DNA from: Allium sativum
Lineage: Eukaryota > Streptophyta > Magnoliopsida > Asparagales > Amaryllidaceae
Length of the DNA stretch: 64,000 nt
Assembly (NCBI GenBank): GCA_030737875.1
Contig: CM060915.1
Coordinates: 904,464,677-904,528,676 of the forward strand
Reading direction: 5' to 3'
The notes below the pieces were generated by a model. That model was not told the DNA's origin. It was given only the letters and a program-made list of their open reading frames with translations, and did not search any database. Of the stretch, positions 1-12,200 are shown in pieces (position 1 is the stretch's first letter; each line of letters starts with the position of its first letter). Position numbers and translations under genes: made by a program.

Positions 1-2450
1 AATCCGTACTATCTGAGTTGACTAGATACACCATACGTCCAACTCAAATATCACAGAAATATGAATCATTGTTGATAAAGAAGAAAAAGTTAGAAGAAGA
101 ACAAAAATAGCAATACAGAATCTCACATCGCAATGGAACAAAATATATATAATATATATATATATATCAGCTTTTGGAGTGTAATTTTTTTTGGTATATA
201 CATATCGTCATCAGAATACAACACTTACAACATAGAGGAAAAACAATAAATAGATAACGCTAAAGCCTCATGCTCCAAGCTCCTTTAGATAAATCTGTAA
301 AATCCTGAACTACTTGACTACCCGTAAAAATTTGGGCACCTAAGAGTTTAGGTAAAACAAAATAAAATAAACTCTGGGACAGTAATGCGACCGGTATGAG
401 TAAACAATTTAAAACAGTTTGAGAAAATAAAGGATATCTCATAAGACCACGCCTTATAACATGGAAAAGGTTTTTCTCTTATGAGAATCCAAAACACTTG
501 ATCTAACTTTCAAATCCTTTTGAAAGAAAATGATAATCTTTATATCAAAACCCTTTTGATATTATAACAGTGTCTAAATCAAATAAATCGAAATCTAGTG
601 GAACGCTTTCATCTCACGCCAATATACATAATATACAATCAAAACCGTGGGCACTTATTAGGGAATGAATTCCCAACTATGTCAAGTATGGAACCACCTA
701 CCAATAGTGTATCTCTAGAGAGAATATACTGGATTCAACAAGAACATCTTGTAACCCGGCCACACATGGCCGACCACTCATTTCGCTTGAGTGTATCAAA
801 TGTATATCACCAACGGTTGGGATCAACAACCGTTTTCCCGAATGGGACAACATCAAATAGAACAAAGAATGAAATGAATTTCTCTAGATAGGTGATAATA
901 CACCCTAATTTTACCCACTTAGCCATGCTGCCTGCCCGTTTTTTGTCATTTCCCAGTTGTTGAGGCCTGAGGCGATGATCACTTACTTTTCGTTGATAGC
1001 ACAATCACTTTGAATGCCACATTATCAGAACCGTTAATCACTAATTTATTTGCACAAATATAAACCTGGATATTATGCTAAGAGAATAAATTCTCAGCCA
1101 CCATACTTATATTTGTACAACCCAACGTATGCGATCATTGGAAATACTCTGTCAAACATTCGTCCATATATGTTCGTTCTGGGGCTGAACAAAACCGAAG
1201 GCACAATTTCCATTAACCCATCTTAGGCAATTTCTACCTAGGATTAACAGAAAAAGCCCTTGCACTTTATTCTGTCTTCAATTATCTTCATATAATCTGA
1301 TTCATAACACTACTGCCAAATACCGAGCGGTTCTCGGATAATAATCCAACCGATCTTTCCATATTAACAACGATGGTCAAAAACATCGACGGTCGGTTAT
1401 TTAACTATCGAATAAAAACAAAACATCTATCCAAAGCATCAAACAATCATTGTGCCCCTTAATTAATATTTCATTAATTAAATCACTTCTCCGTTTCGTT
1501 ATCAATATTTGTTAACTAAATATTTTCAATAATCATCTTGGCCTCTTACACTATTCGGAAAACATTTCCATATATCGCCATCATTTATTTTCTATACTTA
1601 GAAAATATATTTTATTTATAATTGGAAAACATTTCAATTACTCGTCTATTTCATGCCCGTTCATTTCTACAATTAGGAAATATTTATTATTATATTTCCA
1701 AAATTACACTTACTTGGGTTAAAACGAATGTTGTATAAAATACTGTTACAACAACCCAAAATATTTCGTTCAACTAAATTTCTTTAAACATTTATCTCCA
1801 AGACTGAATCCTCCTATTTATCGGTTAATAACTAAATCAATCAAGTTGGGGTATAATTACCTCTTAAACCTTGACCGAAAACATTGTTAACTTCAAAACA
1901 GACAAGAACCATTTCCTTGAATACTCAACGCCATAAAAACAAATTATTCATTTTTAAACCCGTATATGTTTCTCTTTCTAATTTTACCAGATTTAATTAT
2001 AGATTTCCCTTTTGTTTATAATATTCTATTTTTAAGTTCGTTTCCTTACCGAATTCTATATATATCGATACATTGATTTCTAACTATCAAAATTTCTTAA
2101 AAATATTCTAACTCATTAAATTTTCGGAAAATTTCGCCATAACCTCCTTTGTAAGGGTCACTCGGTACAACTACAAAACGCCTCTCTAGGCCCTTTCCAT
2201 TCATAAAAAAATTAAAAGCCTAGTGGCTTGCCGATTCGGCACATAAAAACTCATATGAAATTTAAACGTGTACCTTTTTGTCGGGCACACGAATTAAAAT
2301 CTTAATACACTTCATTTCATACCTGTTTAACCCATATACGTCTATTCCTAATTTATTCCAACTCAATCCGGTCATTTTTAACCCAATTCGCTAATTTATT
2401 CTTTAAGTAGCTATTTTGCCTATTCCACTTTTATTTAAACATATCACGTT

Positions 2451-2453
<3 letters not shown>

Positions 2454-2491
<38 letters not shown>
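2454..2491. repeat. (TA)n microsatellite
   Basis: An uninterrupted TA dinucleotide run of about 19 units lies inside the diverged giant LTR. It is a simple repeat with no further function visible. Confidence 0.95.
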
Positions 2492-2494
<3 letters not shown>

Positions 2495-3280
2495 TATAAA
2501 CCAATTGAATGCCATTTCTGATTCAAGTTTCATATTCGATTTCGAATATGAATTTACAAACCCTTTTTTATCCAAAGTCCAATTTTGATTTAAAATTTCA
2601 TTAACTAATTATTCTTCAAATAAGTTAATTCTATTCAATAATTAAAAATCTGATTTTTGTTTCAAAAATCAATTCATTTGCTTCGCTTGAGTTCATATTT
2701 ATTTTTTAACTCAAATATGGATTTTTCTAATGGAAATTTGGATTTTTTTACTTAAAATCCGTTTATTTATTTAAATAAACCATTATGGTTTTATAATGGT
2801 TATGGCGTTGTTTTTCTAAAAATTTGATTTTGACATAACTCAAAATCTATAAGACAAAATCCAGATTTTTCTCTTCCATTAGAAAACTTTTATCAAATCG
2901 GTCCTGACGATTCTTATTTCAAAGAATTCTGACTTAAATTGAGTTCTATATACTCAATTGAAGTTCGAAACACCAATTTCGAACTGTCGTGTTGTGGCAA
3001 GTTCGTTTTAATTATATTTAATATATAAATGTTTTAAACTTCGTTTATATGTAAATTCTAACTTCATTCTAATATATTTTAATATATATTAAACTAATTT
3101 TCCCAATTCAGCTTAATAATTTTGATTATTCCAGATCGCCAATTATTTCGTATCTCAGTTATAATTTTTTTTATAATTCAATCTTCTATATTAAATTCTA
3201 ATTCCTTTATAAATAATTATTTATATAATTCGATATAATGAATTTCAAATTATAAATCCTTTTTATTTATCTCATCTCAG

Positions 3281-4140
3281 TTTATATTCTGAATTCCAGA
3301 AATAAACTCGTCGTTCCTTTTTCGAAACAATTTCCAATTCACTGTTAATTTCATATTTGAATTTAAATTACTAAATTATCAAATGATAATTTATTTCACT
3401 AAATTTATAACACTTTTTATAAATTTAACTTCCTTATTTCATATATTAAAACAAGTTTTCCATTTCAAATTCCATTTGAAATCCAATTCCTTTTATATTC
3501 TGAATTCCAGAATAAAAACCGGTGTTTCCTTTTCGAAATGATTTCGAATTCTATTTTTAAATCCATAATTGAATTTAAACTTACAAATCATTTCTTTATA
3601 ATTAGTTTTCCACATTATAAGCATCGTTTATAAATTTACTAGTTTTATATATTCAAACAAGTTCCATTTCAAAATCTGTTTAAAAGCCAAAATCTTGGAA
3701 TATTTTATTTATTTTAACTTATCTATATAAATATAGAATTTGTTTTCAAATTAAATTTTACCGTCTATTTAATACGTCCTAATATTTATTCTAGAAATAT
3801 TTTGTTTAAATAAATTCGATCTAGTCGAATTCATATCATAAATCCATACGGATTTATTTTTAGTTCAATTTACATTCTGAACATCGGAATAAACTTCATC
3901 GTTTATTTCTTTAAAACGATTTCACATTTCCATTTTTAAATTCACATTTGAATTTAAATATTCAAATTATCAAATGATAATTTTTCCATTGTATTTATAT
4001 ACACTGTTTATAAATTCATTTTAATTCCATGTATTATTTAATTTATAAACATCGTTTATAAATTCACTTCGATTTCCTACATTGTTTAATTTATAAACAT
4101 CATTTATAAATTCAATACTTGTTTTATTTATTCAAAACAA
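3281..4140. repeat. Degenerate long-period repeats in the giant LTR
   Basis: Three related blocks begin near 3281, 3491 and 3869. Each opens with a TTYATATTCTGAAT-like phrase, continues through a TTTTCGAAA-type segment and ends in AT-rich text; the first and third also share AAATTATCAAATGATAAT. A GTTTATAAATTCA phrase recurs between about 3990 and 4120. Spacing is irregular (210 and 378 bp), so this is an old, decayed segmental repetition rather than a clean tandem array. Confidence 0.6.
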
Positions 4141-4444
4141 GTTAATATCTTTATAGCCCATTTGAAATTTAAATTCTATTTTAGAAAATTAGATTTCCCT
4201 TTTTAAAACACAAAATATCCTTTTTCACGATATTTTTATAGATTAACATTTTAGCCCAGTGATATTTAAACACCCCAAAACACTCGATTATCAATCACAG
4301 GTTTCCTACCACATCATATATGATAATATATGAAAACAAACAATAATAAATTTTGAGGAATCTAGTTGGATCCCTCCCTGTTTCCCTGCAACCACAGATG
4401 TTAGCCAACATAAATAATGCACATCCTGCTTCGAAGCAGAATAT

Positions 4445-4532
4445 CGCGGTATAGAAGGTCATCTGCTATTATAGCGTGGGGCGCATAGGGTCATCCGCTA
4501 ATGATACTGCAGGCATCCGCTAATGGTACTGC
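4445..4532. repeat. Short tandem repeat, about 3 copies
   Basis: Three imperfect copies of a phrase around CATCCGCTAATGRTACTGC follow one another, with a unit of roughly 25-38 bp and the first copy the most diverged. The block is much more GC-rich than its surroundings and lies inside the diverged giant LTR. Confidence 0.6.
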
Positions 4533-4695
4533 GGGAACTATAATCACCAATACATATATAATAACCATAAACACCATTCCTAAATAACTAATATATATTT
4601 AATAGCCACAATAATAGTTCAGTTCATGCAAACAACCAACAATAATTATTTTAAAGAATGAAATAATTCTAAATAAAAAAATATGAGTGAGATTT

Positions 4696-4701
4696 ACTCA
4701 C
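4696..4701 (-). promoter_or_regulatory. Splice-donor-like GTGAGT in LTR leader
   Basis: On the minus strand this reads CACAGTGAGTAAATCTCACTC, in which GTGAG and CTCAC can pair. It occupies the position equivalent to the donors at 26689 and 48241 in element A. It lies about 1.15 kb downstream, in minus-strand sense, of a TATA-like TATAAATC at 5845-5852. Confidence 0.45.
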
Positions 4702-5844
4702 TGTGATTTTATTTGCCGAATATCCAATGAAGCCAATTATATAGATTTCATAGTGATATGTCCAACAGTCTGTTTTTCAATGTAAAACAATATAAATAAA
4801 ATTTCAGTTATTAAATTAGACTAATTAAATTTAATTAATTACCATGTGTAGATTAATTCCAATTTAAACGTAAATCTTACTAGCACGATTTGTCTATAAA
4901 TTTTTATTTCTTTACTAATTAGTTCCATTTATGTAAACTAATTATATAAACTAATTTATTTTAATTAATTACCAATTATATAGATCAATCTCCTTTTGAA
5001 TTCGAAATTTAAAAATAAAATAAAATTACCTTAATTCCACTTATTGCGGGGATTTTGTTCCATCAACCTATTCGATTCACTGTTCAAAACCTTAGGCAAG
5101 CACTCCCCAATTATCCAAAAGCCACTAAACGCAAACTATCTTCCTTATAATCAGCTCCAAATAACTGGAAACTCCACTGCCTCAACCTGGAATTGCAGCA
5201 AATCCGCACTCAAACTTCCACCTGCGGTCACTACCCTCCAATACAATACTGTTTGTCGCTACACCTTAACATGCAACACTCCTTTTTCTAACTTGTCACT
5301 TATAAGAAAATAACCACAAGCCTTAACTAAGGCGTTTAACCTCAAGTATCATGACCCTGCGTTGACCATCTCCTTTGTCTCCGACCGGCTCCCAAAAATT
5401 TCCAAACAACTTCAAAATAGCATTGCGGTATTGAATAGCATCCTGTATCGAAGACTAGATCTCAACAATACCTGACTTCAGCTCGCAAATGCCAGTTCCT
5501 CCCTCCTGATCGCGTTAAAACCTATCGCGAGCCCTCTACAATTGCATCGCGTTACCAAATGCACCGTTTCCCTCACAAGCCATCAACTCGAAATTGTCGA
5601 TGATCCTTAGCCTCGAATCTTAAACACGTTGAACCCCCAAAAAGAACAATCGCGATCTCCATTTTGTTGTCGGCTTCAGGGATCGAATAGAGTATTTGAT
5701 TTTTATGAAGAAATTAAAAGAACAGAAGGGAGAATGGAAATTGATTTTTCCCTTTGCTTGGAAAAATTGGTTTATTCCTTTCTTTTGTTTTCAAAGAGGA
5801 ATGAGGGAAAAGAAATAAAAGAGAGAAGAAAGTGGGTTAATCAT

Positions 5845-5852
5845 GATTTATA
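5845..5852 (-). promoter_or_regulatory. TATA-like box of the diverged LTR
   Basis: The minus strand reads GTCTATAAATCATG here. Downstream on the same strand (about 5000-5840) the sequence is less AT-biased, as in the leader of A. Position and match suggest the core promoter of this LTR, probably inactive. Confidence 0.4.
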
Positions 5853-6481
5853 GACGGGGAAGGGAACATGAAGTACACGACATTAAATTCCAGTGTTCTA
5901 CTTTATAATGAAGGAAGGGGCAAAACGTACGTGATGAGAAAGGAGAAGACGGTATAGCTAGGGTAGATGTATAGTGTATTTAGCTTAGGGATGAAGGAAA
6001 ATATTTATATTAATATTTTACTTTAAATGGAACCGGTATGATTTTATTTTAAATACACATGATTCAGAACTCCTTTCTGAACCCAAAAACCGACATTTTT
6101 AGGGTTACCACTATTCTGGACACACTTGAACAAGTTTCGAAGCCTCAATTTATCATTTGGAGAAGATATTAATTTAAATTGATATAAATTAAATTCAATT
6201 CAAAACAAATAGATTCCTCAATAATAAATTATTATTATTGTCGTTTTTAATTCAAATAAAATTTCGATAAATTATCTGAATCATTTTTTACTCAGTTATA
6301 AATTTCGAATTGAATTATTTTAGATTCTCGTATTATGGTAATTATATGTATTCGAAATAAATCGTATTTCGATTATTAAATCGATAATTCAATATAAAAA
6401 TCCATTTATATTATCAATTCAATATTTAAAACAAATATTGAATATTCAAAATTAATCGACCAAAATTCTGGGTTGTTACAC

Positions 6482-7480
6482 CTTATCTCTAAATTATAAT
6501 GTGGAAGGTCAATATGCTAATTCTCTTAAAAGGAAGCTGAATTCGGAAACCGTAGTTGAAAATGGCAGGGTGAGTTTGGGCTCGTCTGATTCTAGCTTTC
6601 AGTTATAAATTTTTGTGCATATTTACTATTTAGTTAGAGTAAAGATGTTAAATATGCATTTGTTAGCTAAAATCGAGCAATGGAAAATGTCTTAGAAAGA
6701 TGATGAATTTTAAAGCTCGGTGAATCTCTTACTCGTATTTTAGTATGGGTTTGAGTTAAATAACTAGTGCCTTTTATTTACCTGTGAATGTTCATTGATG
6801 ACTTGGTGGGCTGATATGTAGAGCCTGATTTAGCTTGTCAGGCCTATTAAAGGTACTTCAAGTGACATGAAAAGGGATACACAGTGCATAGAATATACTA
6901 GTATTAGACAACAATCCTAAACTTGGACTTTGGTATTTAAAGCTCAAAAGCACTACCATAAGTAAATATTACTGTAATTGGTTATTGAGGGTGAAATAAT
7001 ATTTTGATGCAATTTATTTCTATATGCGTTGATTAGATTACACGTGATAATTTAGTATGTGTGAAGTGTTAATTAATTTGCGCAGATAATTTTTAAATGG
7101 TAAATTTGACTGCTAAAAATAAATGTGGTAAATGATAAATACGTAATATACGTAATTTTGCTTCTAATCTGCGCAGGTGATCGTGAGAATGAGACCATTA
7201 AACAAAGAAGATGAGGAGAATGATCAGATTGTGCAAAAGACATCTTCAGATTAAGTTTCAATTCTTGATGATACGTTCATGTTTTACTCAGTAGCTGATA
7301 CTCAATCGAGTCAGGTAATTAAATTATTTTTCGTTGGAGTGTAGTTTTTCCTTTTATATCAAAATGACTTTAATCACTTCATTTAACTTTTATTAGCATG
7401 AAATATTTGAACTTATCGGACTTCCTTTGGTGGAAAACTGTTTGGCTGGTTTTAATAGATTGATTTTTGCCTATGGACAG
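6482..7480 (+). pseudogene. KIN-12-type kinesin pseudogene fragment (start of the motor domain)
   Basis: Three exon-like pieces read in one frame logic. The first, 6482-6569, contains KRKLNSETVVENG and ends at a GTGAGT donor. The second, 7177-7314, follows a CAG acceptor and contains VIVRMRPLNKEDEEND and SVADTQSSQ. The third, 7397-7480, follows a TAG acceptor and contains [10 protein letters not shown] and FAYGQ, stopping just before the P-loop. This order is the beginning of the motor domain of plant KIN-12 kinesins, microtubule motors of the phragmoplast. Introns are retained, so it is a genomic fragment, not a retrocopy. The second exon carries an in-frame TAA (7250-7252), and the nucleotide-binding loop and the rest of the motor are missing. 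It abuts the LTR end at 6480. Gene class is confident; the exact KIN-12 paralogue is not resolved. Confidence 0.85.
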
Positions 7481-7885
7481 GTATTTTCTATTTGCACAGG
7501 GCAAATGCATATATGTTTTTGTATTTGATTGACTACATATGTTTAATCATTATATTTTTTGTTTTTTTTAACTACATATGTTTAATCAAGGTGCCACTCA
7601 TATTTTGAAGCATTGCTTGAAGGTTTGTTGGTGCTTCTGCAAAGTGCGCATTCTTTATGAAAATGATGATCGTTTTGGTTAGCAGTAGCATTCTTCTATA
7701 CAAGATGAGGGACAAGTTCACTGCAATTGATTTTGGTCCCCGACAGGTAATTTACTTTCTTTTTTGTTAAGAAAGCATCATAGATTTTTTGAAACAAGTC
7801 AGTTAAAAAAGTTGGATTTTGCAGTATTGCACATCAGTGGGTTGTAAGGAAGCATAGAATGTGTCTTTAGTTCTAGGTTTTTATT
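7481..7885 (+). other. Non-coding remnant after the kinesin exons
   Basis: The stretch starts with a plausible intron donor, GTATTTTC. It holds a near-perfect direct repeat of CTACATATGTTTAATCA (about 7532 and 7572) separated by a T-rich run. A short segment at 7590-7746 ends in a donor-like CAGGTAATT and could be a decayed later exon. Its translation (for example near CWCFCKVRILYEN) is too far from any kinesin exon for me to claim it. Confidence 0.4.
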
Positions 7886-8333
7886 TGTAACATCTCGTAT
7901 TTTTGACAGTCAAATAATTTATTTATTGTTCTAAATATTATATTTGGAATATTAATGGATTTTAATATTGAACTCATTATTAAAACGAAGTTTGGACGTT
8001 ATATATTTATACAATTATAAATCGAGCTCGAAATGACGCGGCAGTTCGTAATATGGAGTTTTGAACTTTAACTGAATATATAGGATCTGATATAAGTCGG
8101 ATTTTTGTGAAACAAGAAACGTTGAAATCGTGTTGATTATAATTTTCATATGGAAGAGAAAAATCCAGATTTCATGTTATAAATTATTAGTTATGGCCAA
8201 ATCAAATTTTAAAATAGTCGCTATGGAAATCGTTATTAAAAATATAGGCCTTTAAAATAGTCATTTTGCAAACAGTCTCCGATTTCGAGGAAATTAGTGT
8301 CATTGGAACTATAACATTAAATTATTGTATTAT
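7886..8333 (+). mobile_element. Truncated 5' end of an A-family LTR
   Basis: It begins TGTAACATCTCG, the expected LTR terminus. It then runs parallel to the first ~530 bases of the A LTR (compare the reverse complement of 28100-28632). Shared phrases include GCGGCAGTTCGTAAT, TCGGATTTTTGTGAAAC, AATAGTCGCTATGGAAAT and GCAAACAGTCTCCGATTTC. Similarity stops near 8333, so the rest of the LTR is missing or replaced. Confidence 0.75.
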
Positions 8334-9953
8334 GTTAACGGTATTTTTCGTTAACACCGGAAGTGGATCAACGGGGACAAATCTTAAGGGAAAATCAAGT
8401 GGATTGGTTCTCTTCCCCAATCGACCTTAATGGGGAATTGGGATTCTAGGGCTCAAAGTTTCAGCCTCACTGAGCATTACCAGATCTGATCTAGACTCAG
8501 TGATCGAGGTTTGATTGCCATTCGAGGGTGTTGATGGATGCAAACTCAGATTTCTCTGTAGAATGGATAATAAAGTGCGACTATTGCAATTAGATAAATA
8601 AAAGTACACACTTACAAAGCAATTTTCTTAAGAAGTTCTCCTTTCATTAAGCTTTTAATGGAAATACATAGATGTTGTAGAGTGGAATTCTCCATTGACA
8701 TTATTTTCTAAGTTGATTTTATAGATACAAAAAGTAAGAGAATCACCCCCCTTGATGTGATCCTTGGGGTCCTATTTATAATGGTTCTGGGCCCCCTCCG
8801 TTGTAGGGCTATCGGACCTGCCTGGGCTTTTGGCCGGTCATTTTATTCCTGGTCTTGGGTGCTTGACCTTCGGCCGCCTTGGGTGTATTTGGTTATGGTA
8901 CTTGAATTCTTGAGGGCGGCTTCTGAATGTAGGCTTGCAGACATGAACTTTCAGATGTAGGCTTTCGGCTTTATCGTGAATACCTGGAGGGGCTTGACCC
9001 GGTGGTGTATGTTGATAGCTGCTGGGTTGAAACCGCTACGGCTTTCGGTACTAGGTAGGTTAGCACGGGTAGCTTGTAATCCCTGTCCGGGTTCTGATTA
9101 GCCCTCTGGTAGGGCCTTTACGGTAACCTGTACTCTTGGTGGGTGGCTTCCGGTGTCATTCTTATTAATTTGCGTATGTGACCTTTTCGGTAGTTATGTA
9201 GTAGACGCTTCGGAAGTCGGTTTTGAGTGGCCTTCACGTTCTTCCGGGGTTAGTGCCTCTGATATTGTCGTCTTTAAGTGCATCGGTATTTGGGTAGGTT
9301 ATGTGTTGAAGGTTTCCCTTTGGGCTTTGTCCATCGGTTCTGTAGCTTCTGACTTCCTTGGTTCTGGATCAGAGTGGTTCCTTACACGGAGCCTTTCGTC
9401 AAGCCGATACTACCGAAAGGTCTTTGTCGGACTTAATTTGGTGAAGGGGTGTTTTCGACTTTACAAGTCAATTTTTTGTCTTTTCTTCGAAGCGTTGCCT
9501 TTGTGACCTCTGCCTTCCTTCAATCGGGAGCATTGACTGATCTCCTTTTGATTGATCAGGATTGCCTCTGCATTCTGAATACAAAGCATACTTCCCTTCC
9601 TTTTATCCCCATGTAGTATCCTTAATTTCTTCGTATGAATCTCATCCGTTGATTCATTCTTAGATGGACAACTAGGATGCGAGGTAGATCTTTCTCTCCT
9701 TTTCCTGTATAGCATTTCACCAAAGCAAGATTACTGTTCATTTAAATTTGTTGCATTATTTTCCCAGGATTTCAGCTCTAGTTAGTGGTAAGTTTTTTTT
9801 AGTGTAGCAAAGGATAACTCAACTTACTGACATCAGTTTCCTTAGCCAGGTTTATCGTCTTATAGGATAATGAAATTCCAAATCGTGCATATGCCTATGT
9901 GGCATTTCTTTATAGTCATCAAAGAAAATTAGATTGAATTACGTGTTTATATT
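8334..9953 (-). mobile_element. Probable LTR or promoter region of an unassigned, Tat-like element
   Basis: No coding sequence is supported here. Around 8740-9500 the sequence becomes GC-richer and full of CTTCGG/CCGGT words. On the minus strand a TATAAATA box (8773-8780) is followed by leader-like sequence toward 8430. This resembles minus-strand LTR promoters of the Ty3/gypsy Tat group, but I found neither LTR terminus nor primer site. ORFs of 117 aa (9153-9506) and 84 aa (9461-9715) overlap on opposite strands and look like chance. Confidence 0.35.
8773..8780 (-). promoter_or_regulatory. TATA box on the minus strand
   Basis: The minus strand reads CATTATAAATAGGACCCC, a textbook plant TATA context. 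The GC-rich sequence lies upstream of it and a less structured leader downstream, which is the layout of an LTR promoter. Confidence 0.5.
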
Positions 9954-10145
9954 ATGGTATCACCTGGCAGGGCAATGTACGAGATTACACAAACTGACGA
10001 TTTCATTCTGAATGAGTCCGGGCTTTATTTGACGGAGGAGGAGCTTGGGATGAAGGAACACCAAGTGAGCAATGCTTTGAGTGAAATCCAAAGTGTATTG
10101 AATCAACATTCCGAACTGTTTCTCTCGCTCTTTTTCCCTGGGTAA
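9954..10145 (+). pseudogene. Short reading frame upstream of the coiled-coil gene remnants
   Basis: The 63-residue frame is hydrophilic and acidic in its middle (LTEEELGMKEHQVSN) and ends in a leucine/phenylalanine-rich tail. It has the same strand and composition as the coiled-coil frames that follow, so it may be a decayed exon or N-terminal part of the same gene. A second short frame follows from an ATG at about 10232 (MAPSSSELLFKKRSAS). I do not recognise a domain in either. Confidence 0.3.
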
Positions 10146-10537
10146 ATTTCTTCTCCTTTGGGATGGAATTTTCTAGAACAAACTTCCCCCCTTGTTCTAC
10201 GTTTCCTGGAGATGTTTTATTCTCACCTTCCATGGCTCCTTCTTCCTCCGAATTGCTGTTTAAGAAAAGATCTGCTTCAGTTTTTGACAGCGATTCCCTT
10301 CGACATTACAAAAGGGTAAATTCTGTTTCCAGTTCTTCTTAAGGCGAAATTGTTGTTTCGCCTTGTCCTTGACTACTGCGTACCCCGCTTGTCTTTTCTC
10401 CTGGAAGTTTTCATAACATTTGTTCCTCCTCTTCGGAGATCGTTGGGAGTGATTTTGTTACCAGTTTCTTAAGATCTTATTTTCAGGGAAGTCCTGATTT
10501 AAGGGAGCGCGAACCTTCCCTTTCTCCTTATAACCCC

Positions 10538-11347
10538 GTGGGTCCCTCTTTTCAGGCTTTAGACTTTGATACAATCGTAGGATCTTCTCTATCCTCCATC
10601 GATGTTTTTGACATTCACAAACTGGCTTCTGAAGAATGGTTTGAGTTATCCCAATTTTGTTCAATGACAACTTCCGGTTCGTATCCATGTTCCCTTGTGG
10701 ATTTTTGTCTTTTTATTGTCGTAAGAACTAACGTTGCGTTGCTCTTACCCCCCCTTCTTTTCTCTCTCCCACTTTTTTTTTAGATTTTCAAGGATTGGTA
10801 TGTTACCAGATCTACAACTGCTTCTTTATTCCAAGATATGGAAGAACTTCAAAGAGAGAAAGCCATGTTGGAGTCTAAGGTTCATGATCTAACCTTTGTG
10901 AAGAGCAGTAATGAAGATTTTTGTGATCAGATGATGGAGTCCCTTAAGAGGGAAAGGGCTGTCAACAGTTCCCTGACTTCAGAACTTTTGGTCCTCAGGC
11001 GTGAACAATCAGATATGCTGACGAAGCACGCAGGGAGACTGAAAAGAAGGGAGGTGACTCTTTCTGATGCCAGGCAAATAATTTACGAAACTCGGGATCG
11101 GATTTCCTTGTTCTTGAAAATGCATTTTCTAGATATGATGTCTGACTATTGTGAGAGGTTTCTCCTCTCAGTCTACTGCGATAACCGTGGCAAGTTTCTT
11201 GACACGGACTTTCCTTCTCTTCCTTCATTCCTTCAAAAAAAAATCTTGAGTGGTGATATTGCCTTAGATCAGAGTACTGGGGATTCTGAAGGAGAGAAGG
11301 CGAAGGTCGAGGACCTTTTGTTTGTTGAAAAGATGTTTGACTGCTAA
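10538..11347 (+). pseudogene. Unrecognised coiled-coil protein remnant, part 1
   Basis: An upstream frame (10538-10720) and a downstream frame (10784-11347) join in phase across a 63-nt candidate intron that has a GTAAGA donor and a long pyrimidine run before TAG. Sixty-three bases is short for a plant intron, so the join is tentative. The downstream frame adds IFKDWYVTRSTTASLFQD before MEELQREKAMLESKVHDL. It continues with heptad-like EELQREKAMLESK and RREQSDMLTKHAGRLKRRE, a coiled coil of roughly 80 residues, then a more globular acidic C-terminus ending at 11347. I do not recognise a family. It may be the additional antisense ORF known from Tat-type retrotransposons, given the minus-strand promoter at 8780 and the tandem array downstream. 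That is inference. Confidence 0.45.
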
Positions 11348-12200
11348 TCATCCAGGGATGATGAAAATACTATTTTGCATAAATAAGGTGTTAGTGTTGT
11401 CATCTCGTACGGAGATGATGGATTTGCAGAGGGGGTAAATTTTTCGGAGCTTGAGGAGAGAGCAGGCGGTGCACGCAGGTTCCCCTATTCTCCAGCTATA
11501 AATTCCATCCTCTGAATTCTTTCTTTACTTGTACAAGTTGACTTTTGATGGCTTGTTCTTATGGTGATAGGAATAATGTCCTTGCTGCTTAACCTTCCTC
11601 TTTTATTTTTATTTTTAAGGATGATCTTCGTTCTCTTTCTAAACTGAAGAGCGAATTTCTCACTAATCCTCCTTTTAGATTCGGCAGAGAACGCTTCTTG
11701 AAAGAACTCAAACATATTTATATGAAGTATCCTCGGTTATCTTTCAACTTCCTAGGGAATGACAAGGAGATAATACTAAAGAAATTTAGCACTCATCATG
11801 CAAAGTTAATATGTAACATGAAGGAAAAGAATACTAGGGAAAGATGATATGTTATATCTATATGTTCCTTGACAATAACACGTGTGAATGTGAATTGTAT
11901 TCATTTTTACTTCTTTTCCTTTGTCGCATGTTTTTTCCTAGATTTGAAACACCCTTGCAAAGATAGCTTATCTGCTTATTTAAATAGGATGATTTACCTG
12001 AAGAAATTTCCCCTTCTACGGACAAAACTGCATTGTTTCCTTTGCATTTAGGAGAATTTTCGGGAACTTCTCCTACCACCATAGGTGGAAGGTGTGCCCT
12101 ATCCGGGGATCGATTGGCGCAACGTCTTGCTGAACAAATACGTGTATTGGAGACCTAAATAAGGCAAAAAGACGAAGATATCCTCGAGGCAAGGAGGATC
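11348..12200. other. Stretch between the coiled-coil remnants
   Basis: I see no convincing gene. The region is AT-rich with short opposing ORFs. A plus-strand piece near 12095-12160 reads as a continuation of coiled-coil coding sequence (LSGDRLAQRLAEQ, then a stop), so it probably holds decayed exons and introns of the same gene. Confidence 0.4.

Larger units (their letters stand above)
1..6480 (-). mobile_element. Diverged and rearranged giant LTR of the A family (partial)
   Basis: This stretch is the oldest-looking relative of element A. Blocks matching the A LTR appear in the same minus orientation. They include the CATGCTGCCTGCCCG block near 925, the CAAGTTGGGGTAT block near 1842, the TTGAGGAATC block near 4354 followed by TTGGATCCCTCC, a splice-donor hairpin near 4696, and the GGGTTGTTACA terminus ending at 6480. 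Its other end lies left of the window. The order is disturbed. A block that is internal in A (2117-2250) and one that is U3 in A (about 2830-3000) lie in the middle, so this is a fused remnant of LTR-interior-LTR or a multiply rearranged LTR. No coding region is visible; the short ORFs are chance. Family membership is well supported, the exact history is not. Confidence 0.75.

Noticed and set aside
7590..7746. Possible further kinesin exon
   Set aside because: The translation is too dissimilar from any KIN-12 exon and has several stops, although the donor-like end is suggestive.
9153..9715. ORFs of 117 and 84 codons
   Set aside because: They overlap on opposite strands, lack recognisable motifs, and lie in LTR-like sequence.
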